A stretch of DNA of 64,000 nt from Phialophora verrucosa (GCA_002099365.1 MSED01000005.1:2046001-2110000); one strand, 5' to 3'; shown: positions 44,597 through 56,600, counted from the stretch's first letter. Notes: generated by a model from the sequence alone, not told the origin. Numbers and translations are program-made.

Positions 44597-45778
44597 GGTG
44601 AGGTTGCGATGAAGCTCGCCTTTTGGAGTTACAGACCCGGTACCCTGGAGAGACTTTCAAAGATGGACGACGTGGTTCATAAACAAGCAGGCAGATAGCG
44701 CAGCATGTTGAAGTGCTCTTGATTGGAGCCGGCGATATTGTACGAGGAACGCCCGTGTACTCGTGCACAGTAGAGCATGCGGTAAAATATGAAGGGCGTT
44801 CGGAGAAGACAATCGGGGAGACTGGTCGTTGCCCCGAATCAATAATTTGTTGATTGGCAGGCATTCGCAAGCCGAGATACAACATGTCTCTCAAGAGCAA
44901 AGAGCAACTCACGAACTCACTCAAAAGTCAACCCCAGATCGGAAACCTTCGAGACACAAGCCCATGAAGCTTGCGACATTCTGTACTTCGTATCGACCTC
45001 GCACCACCAGGTGTTTCAGCTAAACTTTCGGCCCCAGCGACAAGAGATCGTTCATAGGCATCACCATCCAATCATGTTGCCGTCGCTGGGACTTGTCGCC
45101 TACTAGCCTCATATCGAGCGCCTCTTTTGGCCATGACAAGCGAGCCCTGTCGGGTGTCTCTACTGTGGTAGAAGCTGGTTCTTCAGCATCCCCTCCCTTC
45201 CGCGAGCGCTAGCGGGCCGGAATGAGCGTAACTCGACAGGGAACAGGTCAAGCCTGGTCAATGGCTATGAAGAGGACTGATGCTCACCAATGCCCGTCCA
45301 CCTCAGCCAGGAAAGTCAGCCGGTTCCCTAACAAGATACCCTTCTGACATATAGAAAATGATGCTTCATTAGACTCTCCTTTTGTTTTCATATGATAAGT
45401 AGGCTAAATTATATAAATCTATTACCACTAGTATAGAAGCTAGAGGTAGAGCTATCTACACATGTTAAATTTGTAATTCCATAATGTTGAGACATGTAGT
45501 AAATTAGACAAAGACATCAAAACACTCCTAAAATTGGGTGGGGTGGATGGGTAATTCTGACATGGGCTCGGTGAGGGGCATTCTCAGGACTGATACGAGC
45601 ACTATGTAGCCCTCCACCTACTCCCCCTGTGGTCGGCGGCTACAGACGCCCGTCGAAATGATCTTAAAGGCCTCCTTCCTTTCTCCGGCCAGGGCGAAAT
45701 GTTGAGTGTCAGACCGCTCAGATCTTTCCTCTCTATCCCAAGAAGTTAGCAGGACTACTGAAAGCCCGGCAGACCAAT
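44597..45778. other. Intergenic region including an AT-rich island
   Basis: Holds the NLR promoter on the left and the kinase promoter on the right. The AT-rich block at about 45350-45530 is listed separately. No gene is recognised. Confidence 0.5.
45350..45530. other. AT-rich island, possible relic of a mutated repeat
   Basis: About 180 bp of markedly low GC (for example aaattatataaatctatta and tagaagctagaggtagagct) sits in a window that is otherwise around half GC. Abrupt AT-rich blocks with many TA dinucleotides are typical of repeat remnants altered by RIP-type C-to-T mutation in Pezizomycotina. No open frame, terminal repeat or target duplication is visible, so the origin is inferred. 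Confidence 0.45.
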
Positions 45779-46952
45779 ATGATTCACGAGACTCCCAGCT
45801 CCCTAACCATAGCTGGAGACTTCCATCTCGACGCCAACGTTATCAGCAGCTTTGCCCCTGGCACGAAGGTCCTATCCGCCCAAAAATTTGGACAATCCAA
45901 ATGGAAAATCACCGCACGTGTGGACGTTGTCCACCCCGACAGCACTGCGGCGTCCTACTTTCTCAAATGCGCCGCGGGAAAGACAGGGCGTGTCATGGTG
46001 GAAGGTGAATTCCACAGCATGTCATCGCTTTACCAGACGATGCCAGAACTAGTCCCAAGACCTCACACCTGGGGGGAGTTCTCGACGGCGTGGCCCGAGA
46101 TGTATTTCATCCTGATCGAGTTCATGGATATGTCGGAGCGAGTGCCAGAGCCTAATCAACTGTGTTCCCAGCTAGCGAGACTGCACAAGCTTAGCCAGTC
46201 TCCGACCGGAATGTTTGGCTTCCACATCACGACATGCCAGGGCCAGAGACCACAGGCCGTGGCATGGGAGCCCAACTGGACGATCTACTTCGGCAATCTC
46301 CTCCGCCATGTCATCACCATGGACGACGCGGAGAATGGGCCGTGGCCTGCTCTAACCCAGCTTGAGGAACGCCTTCTTTCACATGTGGTGCCATACCTTC
46401 TGGACAATCTGACCAAGGACGGACGAGTCGTGAAGCCATGCCTCATTCATGGGGATCTATGGGAAGGGAACAGCGGCACGTGTTATTCCACTGGGAAGAT
46501 CTACCTGTTCGACCCAGCGGTCATGTACGCACACAACGAATTGGAAATCGGCAATTGGCGCTGCAACTACAACAAGATCCACAATGAGATTTATACGCGG
46601 ACCTATCTCCGCCACTTCCACCCCAGCGAGCCTCGAGAGGAGTGGGGTGATCGAAATCGACTATACTGCATATACTATAACGTTCTATACTCGGTGAATC
46701 ATCAAAGTCAGGGAAAGGCTGTACGGCAGCAGTGAGTATTTGCTCTGCCCCGTGACATAATCTTGTGGATGGGGAGGCCGCAATCTGAGTACCCGCGTAA
46801 ACAGCTGACCATCGATCCTGCACAGAGCCTTTGACGATATGTACTATCTGATCGACAAATTTGCTCCATTTCCTGAAGGAGATGGGCCTCCAAAACTCCT
46901 TGACGCTGAAAGAGTGGTATTACCTGAAGGAGGCGACCATACCAAAACTTGA
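45779..46952 (+). CDS. Fructosamine/ketosamine-3-kinase-like protein
   Basis: FN3K-type kinases phosphorylate sugars attached to proteins or small amines so that the adduct falls apart; more distant members phosphorylate unknown small molecules. Exons 45779-46731 and 46826-46952 give 359 aa, joined as RQQAFDDMYYL. Seen: N-lobe with a Lys-containing strand (YFLKCAAGKTGRVMVEGE) and VPRPHTWGE; hinge MYFILIEFMDMS; catalytic motif CLIHGDLWEGNSG at about residues 220-232; metal motif IYLFDPAVMYAHNELEIG. These match the FN3K family. There is no signal or membrane segment. The stop lies only 18 bp from the stop of the convergent aconitase-type gene, so the transcripts probably overlap. Its presence beside two organic-acid enzymes suggests a repair or tailoring kinase, but this is speculative. 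Confidence 0.87.
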
Positions 46953-46970
46953 GTGCTCGACGCCACGAAC

Positions 46971-49844
46971 CTACCACTCCAACCGCTTATTGCTGGTGTC
47001 TTCCTCTTTACTCACCTCCACCGCCGCCCTGATGATGGACATTTCCGTCTCCTCCTTCCCGGCGCCGGTAAACCTCTCCCAGATTCCCTTCCCAAACCGG
47101 CGATAACTCTGGGCCACACCATTGTTGACCGTCAGATTGTACTCCATCTCCGACAGTTTGAAGGCGAAGCTCTTTCCCCCAACAGTGATAGTCCGGGTGG
47201 GAATGTCCAGTGTGATGTCCTCGCCTTCCTGTGCGGCGGCATAGAATTCCTCATCGGTGATAGTGACGCCTAGGAGGCCCAGAGACGGCTGATTGCGGCC
47301 ATAGATGAAAGCGAAAGAGCGAGCTATCACGGCTTGAACACCCACGCCTATCACGTTTCACGAGGTCAGTCTATCCCAGCAATGTGGGCCACCAGAACAT
47401 ACCTTTCAATGCGGAAACTGCGACCTCCCGACTTGAGCCAACTCCAAAGGCATGGCCTGCCACGACAACCTGCTGGCCGCCCCGGACCTTGGCACGGAAG
47501 TCTGGATGTGTGTGTTCGAGGACGTGTTCTCCAAACTCCTCCTCGGTTACACAGGTCGTCAGAGTCGGTCCAGGAGCCAGCTAGGGACGGTATGTCAGCT
47601 GCATGGCCAGAATTCCATCGCCAGCAGAGGGCAGACGTACCGCATCAGTATCGATAAAATCGCCCAAAGCCACAACCTTGCTTCTGATTTTGTCGAGCCT
47701 CCGCAACCGCTTGCCATCTGAATCATCCGGGTCCTGGATCATGGGGGCAGCGCTTCTCATCTGCTCTGGCCTTGAGCTAAGGTCCGGCTCTACGTACTCA
47801 ACTGGAGCGAGATCGATGTCAGGCAGAGATCGGTACTGGCCGAAGAACTCCGCATCTAGGTCCCTGAGGAACTCCGCCGGGCTTGTGATCGTCATGCTGA
47901 AGCTTGACGCTGCACAGACGATGGCCGAGGTGACGTGACCGAATGCGCCTGATATGAAAGTTAGCAACGGTCGAAGAGAGATTCCTTGTCCCAACCACCG
48001 GACTCACCCTTGCCCATCCGATTCTGAAAGTTCCGGTTCTGCGAACTCAACCACGTCTCTCCTTCGTTGGCCTTCTCAGCAGATAGACCAACACAGTAAG
48101 AACAACCAGGAGGACCACGAGTGAAGCCTGCAGCCTCGTATATCTCCAGCAGTTTGAGATTCTTCAGCTTCTCGACGATCGGCAACGAGCCAGGGACATA
48201 GTGCCTCTTGCCCTTGCCCATGGGAAGCTTCTTATCCAGGCCAACCTTCAGCACAAGCGCCGCAAGGACGAGCTCCTCTTCAGTCGTCGTGCAGGCACCG
48301 ATGAAGACCCCGTCGAGTGGCTTGCCGGCCATTTCTGACACGGGGACCACGTCGTCGGGATTAGGATAGACGGCGACCGAGGACTCGACATTGGACAGAT
48401 CGATCGTGTATCTCCCAGCATACGCTGCATCGTCGTCCGGGCGGAAGTAGAGCGAGTTGACCTTATTGGCCTTCCGTCGTCGCCGCGCGATGTAGTCGCT
48501 CGTGATCCTGTCAGGCACGAAGATCCCCGTGATGGCGCCAAACTCAGTGCACATGTTGGCGATTGCAAACCGCGCATCCACCGACAGGTAATTCAAACCC
48601 TCACCGGCAAACTCGACAATCCTCTCCGCCGCCACGGTGTTGCGCTTCAGCTGGCCCAGGATGTACAAGATGACATCCTTCCCGGACATGCCAAAGGCAG
48701 GGCGGCCGACCAGCTCGATGAGGACCGACTCCGGGATCTTGAACCACGTCTCCCCGAGCGCCAGCGTCATCATCACGTCCGCGGTACCCAGCCCGATGGA
48801 CAGGCAGCCCACCGCGCCGCCGGAGCAGGTATGCGAGTCGGAGCCGATGGCCAGCATGCCGGGCTCGACGCGCTCGCGCACAAACTCGGTGTGCATGATG
48901 GTGTAATTCATGCCCTGATACTCGGTCATCTTGAATTCCCGTTTCGCCCACTCCGCGGCGTTCACTAGGGCTTTGATTTTCGGCACCTGAGCCACCGCCG
49001 GGTGGACGACATGATCACCTGCGAGCCAGAAGCGGTCGTTGCGCCAGATCCCCGGCGATCCAAGCTCTTTGTACGTGCGTGCCATTGCCTACGTGCGTCG
49101 GCATAATGTCAGTGTCCATGTCTGTGATCTGTGTGGGGTGTAAAATGCAGACGGATCAACGAATACGTATAAATACATGAAAACATAAAAGAAAGTAAAC
49201 AAATACAGACATGCACACACGGATGCACTCACCTGCCACGACAATTCCGACGCAAGGATCCAATCGATGCCCACCCTTACGACATCCCCGGCAGCCAGCC
49301 CCTTCGCGGGCTTCTCGCCCACGACATGCTGCGCGAAGATCTTCTCCGCCAATGTCATGGGTCTCGTCCCTTCGGCGCGCCTGGGCCTGCATCCCGCCAA
49401 AAATCCCGCCGCCCGTTCCCGAGAATTGATGCCCTCGAGCCACGCCTCGGCCAGGAAAAGCGTCTCCTCCACTACCTTGGGCGGCGTGGCCGCAACGAGT
49501 GAGCCGGCATCGTCCTCCCGCAGACCTAGACCGCCGAAAGCCTTCTTGTCAGTGACCTTCTCGCGGACTTGTTCCAGCGCGTCCGCCTCGGCCGGTCTAT
49601 CTCCCCGTCTTAGAGCGTCGGCGTATCGCGCCAGCAGCCCGGGAACTGTGGTGGCGGTGCCGGTGGGACGTGGAGCATCAATGTCCAGGGCATCGAGATG
49701 GACATTTCGAACCCGCGAGAGTAATTCCCGGAGTTTGCTCTCGAGGTGGTCGTCGTCGTCATGCAGATGGTTTGCAGCAGATAAGGAAGAGGAGGAGTCT
49801 TGCTGGGTTTGCGTGATCGTTTCCGTCATCGTGGACGTTGTCAT
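46971..49844 (-). CDS. Aconitase/3-isopropylmalate-dehydratase superfamily hydro-lyase, fused large and small domains
   Basis: A [4Fe-4S] hydro-lyase that moves or adds water on a carboxylic acid. Exons 49844-49233, 49088-48008, 47948-47641, 47580-47403 and 47347-46971 give 2556 nt (851 aa), all joins in frame. The first 150 residues are a low-complexity extension (DDDDH, Arg/Ala-rich) of unknown role. The LeuC-like part has MTLAEKIFAQHV, the substrate motif SDSHTCSGGAVGCLSIGLGT, and cluster cysteines in GACTTTEEEL and GPPGCSYCVGLS. The LeuD-like swivel domain follows with GHAFGVGSSREVAVSAL, where the usual Cys/His of GCGSSREHA are replaced by Val, and RSFAFIYGRNQPSLGLLGV. It differs from mitochondrial aconitase and from leucine-pathway Leu1 in these motifs, so it is a paralogue of unknown substrate. 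Divergent from the PEPM/ICL-type lyase across 729 bp. Confidence 0.88.
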
Positions 49845-50573
49845 GACGTTCTAAAGAACGGAGTACGTACGTCGTTTCGTCTGATTGCGCTGTAGGACCA
49901 GAACTAGTACCAGGACCAGCACGGTCAGATCCATTCATGGCTGCTGCTGGGCGCCATATATCCACAGTGTGTGACACTCCGGGCCGAAGTCGAGGGGTGT
50001 ACAGTAGTCCACTCGGCATGGAATCTGTCGAGGTGTGCTGGATGAATCTACCGCCCCCTCCTCCGAGCAGCATACCGGAGGAGGTTAGAATACTCTGTGC
50101 TCCATACAGTACTTTTCATTAGCGGACAGACACCCACACACCCCAGGGGTCGTTGTGTTGGCCGATACTCCAGGCGAAGACGTGACGTGACGTTCGCCGA
50201 TGTCGTTGGCCATGTCCGCGTTTTCGGCGCCGGGAGTGCGACGACCGGCACGACTGGACGATCCGATCGGGCCTCAAGCGGCATTGCAGGCAAAGACCTG
50301 CGAATAGAGGCGGAGTAAGGAGAAGCCTCGGATGATGTTTGCACCCACCAAGTACGAGTTGGTACAATGCGGAGGAGAGTCCATAGAAAGGTGAGGTCAA
50401 ACTAAGTTTTATTGAATGATTGAAATACAGTAATACCTCATCTGCTTTGACCACGTTCAGACATTCATTCAACCATTCAGTCATAACGACAGTGACTGTG
50501 CCAGGCGAATACGTGACGACCGACTGAATCTCATCCCACCACCTCCATCACCATCACCTCTTCCTCTCGAGCG
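49845..50573. promoter_or_regulatory. Divergent promoter, aconitase-type / ICL-type pair
   Basis: 729 bp separate the start codons of the hydro-lyase (49844, -) and the lyase (50574, +). This is the layout expected of co-regulated pathway genes. No specific operator is claimed; the Zn(II)2Cys6 regulator 3 kb away makes CGG-triplet sites the thing to look for. Confidence 0.55.
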
Positions 50574-51788
50574 ATGGGCTCAATAGACAACTCGAGTACC
50601 AACTCCAGCAGGAGTAACACCGCCACCGTCAAAGCCTGCTCCCCCCTCACCGGCGGGAAGAGCCTGCGGGAAATGCTGCGCGACCCGTCCAAAGTCGTCG
50701 TCTGCCCCGGTGTATTCGACGGTTTAACCGCCCGATTAGCCCTCGCTGCCGGCTACGATGCACTGTACATGGTATGAAGTCCTCCGTACGTGGAATGCCG
50801 TTGCGTCCCGGACACACACATGGCCATGGCCCATCATCACTAATAACATATGCTAATTACTTACTACGTACTTACTACCAGACCGGCGCAGGCACATCCA
50901 TGTCCCGCCTCGGTTGGGCCGACCTGGGCATGGCCACGCTCAACGACATGCGCGCCAACGCCGAGATGATCGCCTCGCTCAACCCGTCCGTGCCGTTGAT
51001 TGCCGACGCGGACACCGGGTACGGAGGACCCATTATGGTGACCAGGACGGTGACGCAATATGCTCGCGCCGGTGTCGCGGCGTTGCATATCGAGGATCAG
51101 GTTAGATTTTGCCCATTAAATGCCCCCCCACCCCTTCTCCCGCCAACGCTCTGAAAAACTGCTATTTTTAAAATCCCAACACGGATCTACAATTGCCCAG
51201 ATCAGACTAACACCTCTTCTGGTCGGCGTACAGGTCCAAGAAAAAAGATGCGGCCACCTCCTCGGCAAACAAATTGTCGAGCGCGACGTCTTCTTCAGCC
51301 GGCTCCGCGCCGCGGTCGTCGCCCGCGACAGCCTCGACTCGGACATGCTGATCATCGCGCGCACGGACGCGCGGCAGACGTACGGCTTCGCCGAGGCCGT
51401 TGCGCGACTGCAGGAGGCCGTCAAGATCGGGGTCGACGTCGTCTTCCCCGAGGCCCTGCAGACGCGGGAGGAGATGGAGGAGGTGTGTAGAGCCATGGGA
51501 CGCACGCCCGTGCTGTTGAACGTCGTCCCCGGCGGTGTCACGCCCGAATACACCGTGGAAGAGGCCCAGAGCATGGGCTTCCGCGTCATCATCTACCCGG
51601 GCCTGTGTATTGGGCCGGTTCTAGAGAGCGTGGCGCGCGAGCTGAAGGTGTTGCAGACCACGCGGAAGAGTTCGCCGGCGAGTGCCGCGGCCGGCATCAA
51701 GGAGGCGTTCAATCTGTGTGGCTTGCAGGAGTGTATTGATGTTGATCGCCAGGCTGGCGGCAAAGCGTACGACACGGTGGGGAGATGA
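50574..51788 (+). CDS. Isocitrate lyase / PEP mutase superfamily C-C lyase
   Basis: The family includes methylisocitrate lyase, 2,3-dimethylmalate lyase, oxaloacetate hydrolase and phosphonopyruvate enzymes; most cleave a carbon bond beside a 2-hydroxy or 2-oxo acid using Mg2+. Exons 50574-50771, 50882-51100 and 51234-51788, all phase 0, give 323 aa. Motifs: VVVCPGVFDGLTARLALAAG; TGAGTSMSRLGWADLG; Mg-binding PLIADADTGYGG; ALHIEDQ; the catalytic-loop cysteine in KRCGHLLGK; MLIIARTDAR; and MGFRVIIYPG. The KRCGH loop favours a true lyase or hydrolase over a phosphonate mutase. At 323 aa it lacks the large insertion of glyoxylate-cycle isocitrate lyase. There is no mitochondrial presequence. Substrate unknown; the divergent aconitase-type gene suggests they act in sequence. 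Confidence 0.9.
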
Positions 51789-51951
51789 AACTGAAAAGTT
51801 ACAATAACCATCACCATCACAACATTCTGCCATTGTCTGTTCTTGTCTTGGCCATCGGAGATGCACAGACCGCTCCGTTATGTATTCCCTATAATGTCTT
51901 GACTCTAGAATTGAAAAAAAAAAACCCTCTACTGTACCCTGTAGACCTACG

Positions 51952-53211
51952 TCAAGGCGCCTCAGGCTCCTCAGGCGCGGCAGTCGGCGACTCGTCATCC
52001 TCACCCCGTGTTCTCGTCTCCGTGACTTGCACTGTCGAAGTCTGGCGCACCGTGATGGTGGTTTTGTCCACTGAATCCAGAGACAGCGTCTGCGTAGTCG
52101 GCATCGTGACCAGCACTGTGACGGTCTGCTCCGACGAGGTGGTGCCCGCGAGCCGATGCCGCGCAATGGTCGACGTTGTGATCACCGCGGTGGTCGTGCG
52201 GGTCGACTCGAACGACAAGCTGGTCGTCAAGGTATACGCTCCAACTGTAATGACTGCGGGCTATTAAAGAACGTCAGCATCACACAGTCAGGAAGATTAA
52301 GATGAGTTAGGAGCTAGGCCTACCCCTGTAAACGAGGCCACGCTGGTCCCCGTAGTCGTAGTTGTCGACGCCACGACTTCCCAGATCTCACTTGAGGTCG
52401 CGCAATCCGATGCCGTCGACCCCGGCAGACAGTCTTGGACTCGAACAATATCGGGAATCGTGCCCTGGGCTAGATCATACCAGTGTGCCAAGTAATATGC
52501 CATCGGACCGTCGGCAGCGGCGGGGCTAGGCGAACTTGGTGCAGTATCTGTTGAGCAGCCGTCGAGTTTCTGGCTGGAGAAGGTGATCCATTGGTCACAG
52601 TCGGTGACGGGCACTGGAATCATCCCGGCTGGCTTGATGGTGGTGGTGCATAATGATGTTGTCTTGGCACTGTACACCGTTTGACATCCATTGCTGTCCT
52701 GGATGACACGAGCCGTTTCTGCTCCTCCGGTGGTATCGTTGCCAGTATTGGATGGGATCGCTGGTGAGTCCGAGAATGGTGGCAGCGACGCAGTGGTACT
52801 AGTAGCAGACAAGAACACGGTCGTACTTCCGTTCGGCAGTAGAGCCGTAGCATTGACTTGGATAGGGATGTAACTTGTGGTGTCGTTCGTCGAGCCGAGT
52901 GTAGCATTGGATCCTCCCATGGAAGCCAGCGAGGATACAGGGAGGATGGAGAAGAGTGCTGATGAAGACGGCGAATCAGGGCAGACCGTCGCCACGGGCT
53001 CCTGAATCACTGTCGTGGGGAAAACGTAGGACGATATTGTACCCGTGACGGATGCTGTTGCGGGTATTGCTGTATCAGGTGCAGGGGACGCCAGCACTCC
53101 CAACCCTTGCACTTGTCGACGTTGCGCAGGATGTAGATGGTCCTTTCCATCATGTCTCCTCGACGCTGCCATGGGCGCCGCCAGGGCGATGATAATTGCC
53201 AAGACCTGCAT
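51952..53211 (-). CDS. Secreted Thr/Ser-rich cell-surface protein
   Basis: The ATG at 53211 gives a clean signal peptide (MQVLAIIIALAAPMAASRR), followed by a possible dibasic processing site (QRRQV). The frame also runs upstream to a Met at 53322, but that would bury the signal. Exons 53211-52324 and 52260-51952 give 398 aa. The mature protein is rich in Thr, Ser, Ala and Pro, with several N-x-S/T sites and about eight Cys in the middle third. It ends in a Thr/Val-rich region (LVTMPTTQTLSLDSVDKTT) and an acidic tail (PTAAPEEPEAP). There is no hydrophobic C-terminus, so no GPI anchor is evident. The family is not recognised. The strong O-glycosylation potential suggests a wall or secreted matrix protein. 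Confidence 0.75.
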
Positions 53212-53253
53212 GGCTTCGAGTACGGCTTTGGTTTCTGTTTTCCTGAATACGGG

Positions 53254-53340
53254 CACGCTTGTTGAGACTTTGCTTGAATAGTGAGTGACACACTTGCTGA
53301 GGCTTCGCTTGAATAGATGCACACTTGTCGAGACTTCGCC
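53254..53340. repeat. Three imperfect tandem repeats in the 5' flank of the secreted protein
   Basis: Units of about 28-35 bp share the core CAC(A/G)CTTG..GAG(A/G)CTT(T/C)GC. They start at about 53254, 53288 and 53320. They lie just upstream of the preferred start codon (53211, minus), inside the longer N-terminal reading frame. Confidence 0.65.
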
Positions 53341-53601
53341 AGCGAAGGTAACCGACTCAATATGGACTTTATTGCAACGCGAAATGGTGGCAGGCAGTAA
53401 AGATTTTGAGAGTGGCAGGGCATTTTAATTGCATGCATTGCATGCATTGCCGTCGGTGTCGCGCGTCTGTGGAATGCCACGTAGAGCGCGATATGGTATG
53501 TGCATGTTTCAGCCCTCTTACTCTCCTCCCCGAGCCTTCTTGGCTGCGGGCACACTGCACATTCCACAGAGCCTATCCGCCTCCCGGATTGAACATCTAA
53601 A
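53341..53601. other. Short intergenic stretch
   Basis: Promoter side of the secreted protein and 3' side of the regulator. It contains a short atgcattgcatgcattgc direct repeat near 53432-53450 and nothing else notable. Confidence 0.5.
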
Positions 53602-56600
53602 TCATCCCTGATCCACGGCTGAACTCCCCCCCTCTGGCTGCTGACCCTGTCCTTGGTCATCGTGATACGCGTTGCTCATAAACTCGATCTCCGCATCCGT
53701 AGGTTGTTGGAACTGCATTGAGGAGTCATTCATCATCATATCTGGCGGGAAGTACTGGTCGTATTGCATCATCGGGTCGAACGCGGAGAAGGCGTGGGAG
53801 CTCGTCACGTCAGGCATTGTTGTGTAGATCGGCGCCGACACCGGTGCGGTTGCGTACAGATTGCTAGGCAAGGGGCCCGTGACTCCGCTGAAGTCTGACA
53901 TAGACGCGTCTTGTATCGCAGCGATAGGCTTGCCCGGAGGATTTTGTGGAAGATCGTCCACGCCGCGCCCAATCTTCTTCACTGCCTCCATGAACAGTGC
54001 ATTGCACATTGCCCAAGCACGCCCAGCCGAAGGATTGTCCTCTGCCAAGGCATGTAACCACCGGATCCCTTTCTTGCACGATTCCAGAATAGCATCTGCT
54101 TCTTCCGGCATGTGGTTCGCTCGAAAAGAAATTTCAAGCATCAGCACAGTGGTCGCCTGAACCAGCCAGTGCAAGATATTCCACCAAGGGCCAACACGGA
54201 TTAGGCCAACAGCATTCGGCTCGTTGGGAATGAGTTGGAGCATTTCCATCGCGGCTTCGACACACGCCGCCGCCGAATTGCGGTTGAACTCGAGTGACTT
54301 GTTCGACTGTCCAGGGATCTTGCGATCCAGCCTACAGAGGCAAGGTCGGTGGATTGTCATCTTGGTGCTGTAGTAGAAGAAGCCCAAGTACAAGCGGTAC
54401 TCATAAGACCCACGTTCTCGCTGCTTCCGGCGGAATGCGAACGCTGGCGGCAGCTTGCTATACCAATGCTCAAGTCGTTCGTCCAGGTCCTTAACCTTGG
54501 CCTGAATTTCTGACCAGGTCCCTTTCACGGAAGCTGGATTGTACAGGTTGTGGAAGATGTTTTGCGTTACTCGAGTCAACTGCACCAAGTGGAGGAAGTA
54601 AAGTGAGCCGTTGGGCTGCACGTCTTTCGCCCACTCCAAGTGGCCGCTCTGCGTATTAGACATCGAAGGTGAACGTGAGTCAACCTTGGTCTGGGATCGA
54701 GAGCGGTCGGTTGAAGGCGTTGACCCGACACTCGGGGTGTGGGAATTGGACGAGGGCGCGCGATCGCCTTGCTGTCTGACCTTGCTCAGCAGTTTTTGGC
54801 CTTCTTCCGTCTCAAATTGTTCTTCCTCCAGAGGTACGGGAAGAGGCGTTGTGCAATGGTCGTCCATGATACAGTTCACTCTGCCGGTCATGTTACAGAG
54901 GCGATGCTCCAGAGTGTAGAGAGCCCACCACAATCGATATCGGATTTCCTTGAGCGAGTCCTTTAAATCATTGCTATCGTTGCGCATGTTCATGCCCAGT
55001 GCCCCAGCCTCTCTTATCGCATACCCGCTCAATATCCATGCACTGCGAGGGGTGTAAGCTCCTATTCTTTGGACGGTAGAAGGGTTCACTTACCGATTGA
55101 CTTGGCTATTGCACAGTAGGTACAAAGACATCAAGCTGAGTACCTGAATCATCTGCAAATCCGGGTGTTGAAAGATCGTCTCGGAGTTGATGGTTAATAG
55201 TCGTGCTCTCGTGAAGTAGATGAGGTGATCCCGCTCGTCGCCCTTCCAGTCGGCATTGATCAGGTGCGAATACTTTGCGCCGATGGCGAAGATCAGATTG
55301 AGGATGGCCAGCCACTTTTCAGGTGGTCTTTGAACGGTGCCACTGATGACTTTTCGGAATTGACTTGTGAGATTCAGCCGACCGACAAATGGAAACGAGG
55401 AGTGGACTCGTTGCATATAGGCGTTGAAAAGGTGGTCAGCGATTTCCGGGGTGGGCAATTCGTAGGCATCAACTGCGTCGTAGGTGAATATCGACATGTC
55501 GTCCATATGATAGCTGGAGTCCTGGATGGTAAAGCCTGAGTCTGCTTCCGAGAGTGGAATCTGAGTATCACCGACTGGACGTTTGGAAGTCAGCGAGGCA
55601 GCCGACATGCCGACGAGTCTCTTCTGCCTCTCATTACCTTGTTGGTCCTGTTGCACATCGCCATACTTGTTCTGCTCCCTCAAGCGCTGCAGCCAGGTGA
55701 CTTCAGAGTTTTTGCCCATAAAGCCGGTGTGCCTAGCCTGCTCACGCGTGAAGTCCTCATCAGTCCTATCAAGAGCACCCGTCGAGCCGGCCCCCGCTGA
55801 AGCTTCTGATTCTGCGCCCGACTCTTCCTCGGCCCCATCGATATCGACCGATGGAACCGGCGGGGCCTCAGCGGTGCCTTCTGTCGCTGTGTCGTCGGCG
55901 TCATAGCTTGTCTCCTGTCAGAGTAAGCATGAATTCCGGGAGGGAAGAAGGCCGAGAGTTGGCCTACCTTGTCCAGCGCCGCTCGAATTAAACGCGCGTC
56001 GGCTTCGTCTACTCTGGGCATCAATTCTTTCAACAATTTCTCGTAGTCGGTCACCTTTTCGGTCAGGGTGCCAAACTGCCTGGGAACGGTTAGCGTTGGA
56101 CGTCCACACCATCGACGGATCGTCTCACTTCTTGACCCTATCTCGCTTGCCATCTGCATAGAAGCATGTGATCTTGAAATCCTGACAATGCCGACACACA
56201 GGTCTCTCACCGCTGCACTTTGTCTTCCGATGGCGACAGGGTTCGCATGCGTGATTGACTCGATGTCGTCCTCCCGACCGCGCAGCATCTTCACTGGAAG
56301 CATCGATGGATCTCTTCAGTCTTGGAATTGCGACCTTGGCAGGTTTTTGAGACGGTTCGCCGCCGCCGCCGCCGCGAGGTGCAGCATGGGGAGACTGAGG
56401 GACACGAAATAGGGGGGTCTGCGCAGGCGAATGAGGTGTCCGCGACGTGGACGAGGACGATTGGCGATGAGATAGGTCAGAGGTGGGTGTGTGTGTCTCG
56501 ATTGAGCGCACAGGGGCTTGTCCTGGGGTGTGCGGGAACGACAGCCTTGAAGAAGCCTCACCAGGCGCACTCGAAGGTGGGCGAGGATGTTCACCCCGTT

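Noticed and set aside
44256..44924. 222-codon minus-strand frame overlapping the NLR start
   Set aside because: Out of frame with the hydrolase domain; the spliced model from 44596 accounts for the region.
49267..49854. 195-codon plus-strand frame
   Set aside because: Antisense to the N-terminal extension of the aconitase-type gene.
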